The notes beneath the pieces are model-generated. The model saw nothing but the letters and a program-made list of their open reading frames with translations. It was not told the origin of the DNA and searched no databases. Positions 6,420 to 7,413 of a stretch of DNA of 7,413 bases are shown here, one piece after another. The DNA lies in contig JAUWLJ010000099.1 of NCBI GenBank assembly GCA_030613705.1, forward strand, positions 1-7,413, in the 5' to 3' direction. A program made the translations under genes and the position numbers. The DNA comes from Chloroflexota bacterium. GTDB lineage: Bacteria; Chloroflexota; Anaerolineae; Anaerolineales; UBA4823. The number at the start of each line of letters is the position of its first letter. Positions within the stretch are counted from its first letter, which is position 1.

Positions 6420-7413
6420 TCAATTATTGCTCGTCGATTGCCGATTGAGTGATTGAGTATAAACTTCTTCAAGGCGAGCTGCATGGACAGCCCAGTCATG
6501 GTTCCTTTCCACATATTTCCGACCAGCTCTCCCAACGCTTTCTCGCCGCTCTCGCTCGTCCAATAAGGAGATCACTTTATTTGCGAAATCGAGCGAATCA
6601 TCCGCAACGACGATTTCCTTTCCAGATTCAACACCCAAAGCGGAGACTGCCTGTTGCGATGCGATAACTGGTGCAGCACAGGCCATCGCCTCCAATACTT
6701 TATTTTGAATACCTACCCCATAAGAGATTGGTGCCGCCGACAAGGTTGCTTTTTTCAGGTATGGACGCATGTCATCTACAGTGCCGGTAACTTGAATGTT
6801 TGGATTTTGAGCATACGCCAGCAATCTTGGGGATGGATCCTTTCCAACAATCCAAACCTTCACATCCGGTCGTTTATTCCAAACGAGAGGCATGATATCC
6901 TCAATAAATCCCACCACCATGGATATATTGGCATGGTAGCTCATCTTTCCACTCAGTACGACTGTCTGGTCATCTCTTTCGCCATTTTCAGCCGGCGAGA
7001 AATATCCCAGATCAACGCCATTTGGCAGCACTTCAACTCCAGGTATTCTCCCTTCCCGCGTTCGAAGTGATAACAGAGCTAACTTATCCTCTTCGGAGGT
7101 GACCAATACTCGGTCAAATTGGTCAACCAGCCAGCCTTCATATCGCTCTGTACGACCTAATTCAAAACGTGTCAAGCCACGGTTTAGAAAACTTTTACTT
7201 TGCACCATCGCCTGGCGAAAAAGTAAACTGATCGAATCAACGCTGTCCCAGATAATCGGTAATGGAGGGTTTCGATTCGCCGACCTTGAAATTAAATCAA
7301 TCCCATATCTTGCCCCTCGCAAATGTTCTACATGGACTATATCATAACCACTTGGACTATTTATCTGGGTTGCTAATTTGTAAAGTTCTTCGGCTAAGTT
7401 TGGATCCCAGGAA
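6420..7413 (-). CDS. GT4-type glycosyltransferase of the Stp1/EPS family (5' end beyond window)
   Basis: A GT-B-fold family 4 glycosyltransferase that transfers a sugar from an activated donor to a growing lipid-linked exopolysaccharide unit at the cytoplasmic membrane face. At least 330 residues are visible and the gene runs off the right edge. Upstream of the TTG at 7320-7322 (a possible but false start) the frame stays open for 30 more codons. These are clearly protein-like (YDIVHVEHLRGARYG spans the TTG), so TTG is an internal Leu. Roughly 60-80 N-terminal residues are probably missing. The C-terminal Rossmann domain shows PNGVDLGYFSP, the GKMSYHANISMV segment, VWIVGKDPSPRL, VTGTVDDMRPYL, and the donor-binding GIQNKVLEAMA, followed by PVIAS. 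This order matches the sugar transferases linked to PEP-CTERM/EPS clusters (TIGR03087-like, by recollection). The first Glu of the classical EX7E motif appears replaced (YGVGIQNKVLE), as I recall is usual in this subfamily. It lies 60 nt upstream of the kinase gene. The exact sugar cannot be told. Confidence 0.9.
   Translation of the reverse strand, partial: SWDPNLAEELYKLATQINSPSGYDIVHVEHLRGARYGIDLISRSANRNPPLPIIWDSVDSISLLFRQAMVQSKSFLNRGLTRFELGRTERYEGWLVDQFDRVLVTSEEDKLALLSLRTREGRIPGVEVLPNGVDLGYFSPAENGERDDQTVVLSGKMSYHANISMVVGFIEDIMPLVWNKRPDVKVWIVGKDPSPRLLAYAQNPNIQVTGTVDDMRPYLKKATLSAAPISYGVGIQNKVLEAMACAAPVIASQQAVSALGVESGKEIVVADDSLDFANKVISLLDERERRESVGRAGRKYVERNHDWAVHAARLEEVYTQSLNRQSTSNN

Noticed and set aside
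6654..7070. A 138-codon + strand open frame opposite the glycosyltransferase
   Set aside because: It is fully antisense to a well-conserved gene, and its composition (many Trp, His, Asn, Cys) is typical of a shadow frame.

Overview
The window is about 7.4 kb of bacterial chromosome with mid-range GC. It holds a DNA-repair/RNA-binding block on the + strand that converges on a polysaccharide-assembly block on the - strand. The single-chain Wzz/tyrosine-kinase protein, the stand-alone double-S1 protein and the VEHLRGA-type glycosyltransferase together suggest a Chloroflexota (Anaerolineae-like) genome. That placement comes from family resemblance only and is moderate to low confidence. No mobile element, CRISPR array, tRNA or rRNA is visible.

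Region 1 (18-3479, +) encodes the transcription-repair coupling factor Mfd, 1153 codons, interrupted by one in-frame TAG at 900-902. The N-terminal UvrB-like module (294 aa) and the rest of the protein (853 aa from the next ATG) lie in the same frame, with only the TAG and five sense codons between them. All motor motifs downstream are intact. The TAG falls where homologues carry a conserved Tyr, so one base change explains it. It may be a recent nonsense mutation, a sequencing or assembly error, or a suppressed/readthrough codon.

Region 2 (3480-4496, +) starts with a near-consensus sigma-70-type promoter (TTGACT, 17 nt, TATAAT). A leader of about 100 nt follows, with several small hairpins that compete for one strand. 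Next come a clear GGAG ribosome site, a 261-aa protein with two S1 RNA-binding domains and a charged tail, and a strong intrinsic terminator.

Region 3 (4644-7413, -) has a glycosyltransferase, running off the right edge, followed after 60 nt by a Wzz/BY-kinase chain-length regulator. The two probably form the end of an exopolysaccharide or capsule operon: the glycosyltransferase adds a sugar to the repeat unit, and the kinase, through ATP binding and Tyr-cluster phosphorylation, tunes polymerisation and export. The two blocks meet tail to tail around 4438-4643.

The observation most worth following up is the amber codon in an otherwise intact mfd. The structured leader of the S1 gene comes second. 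I do not see a wholly new multi-gene system here.
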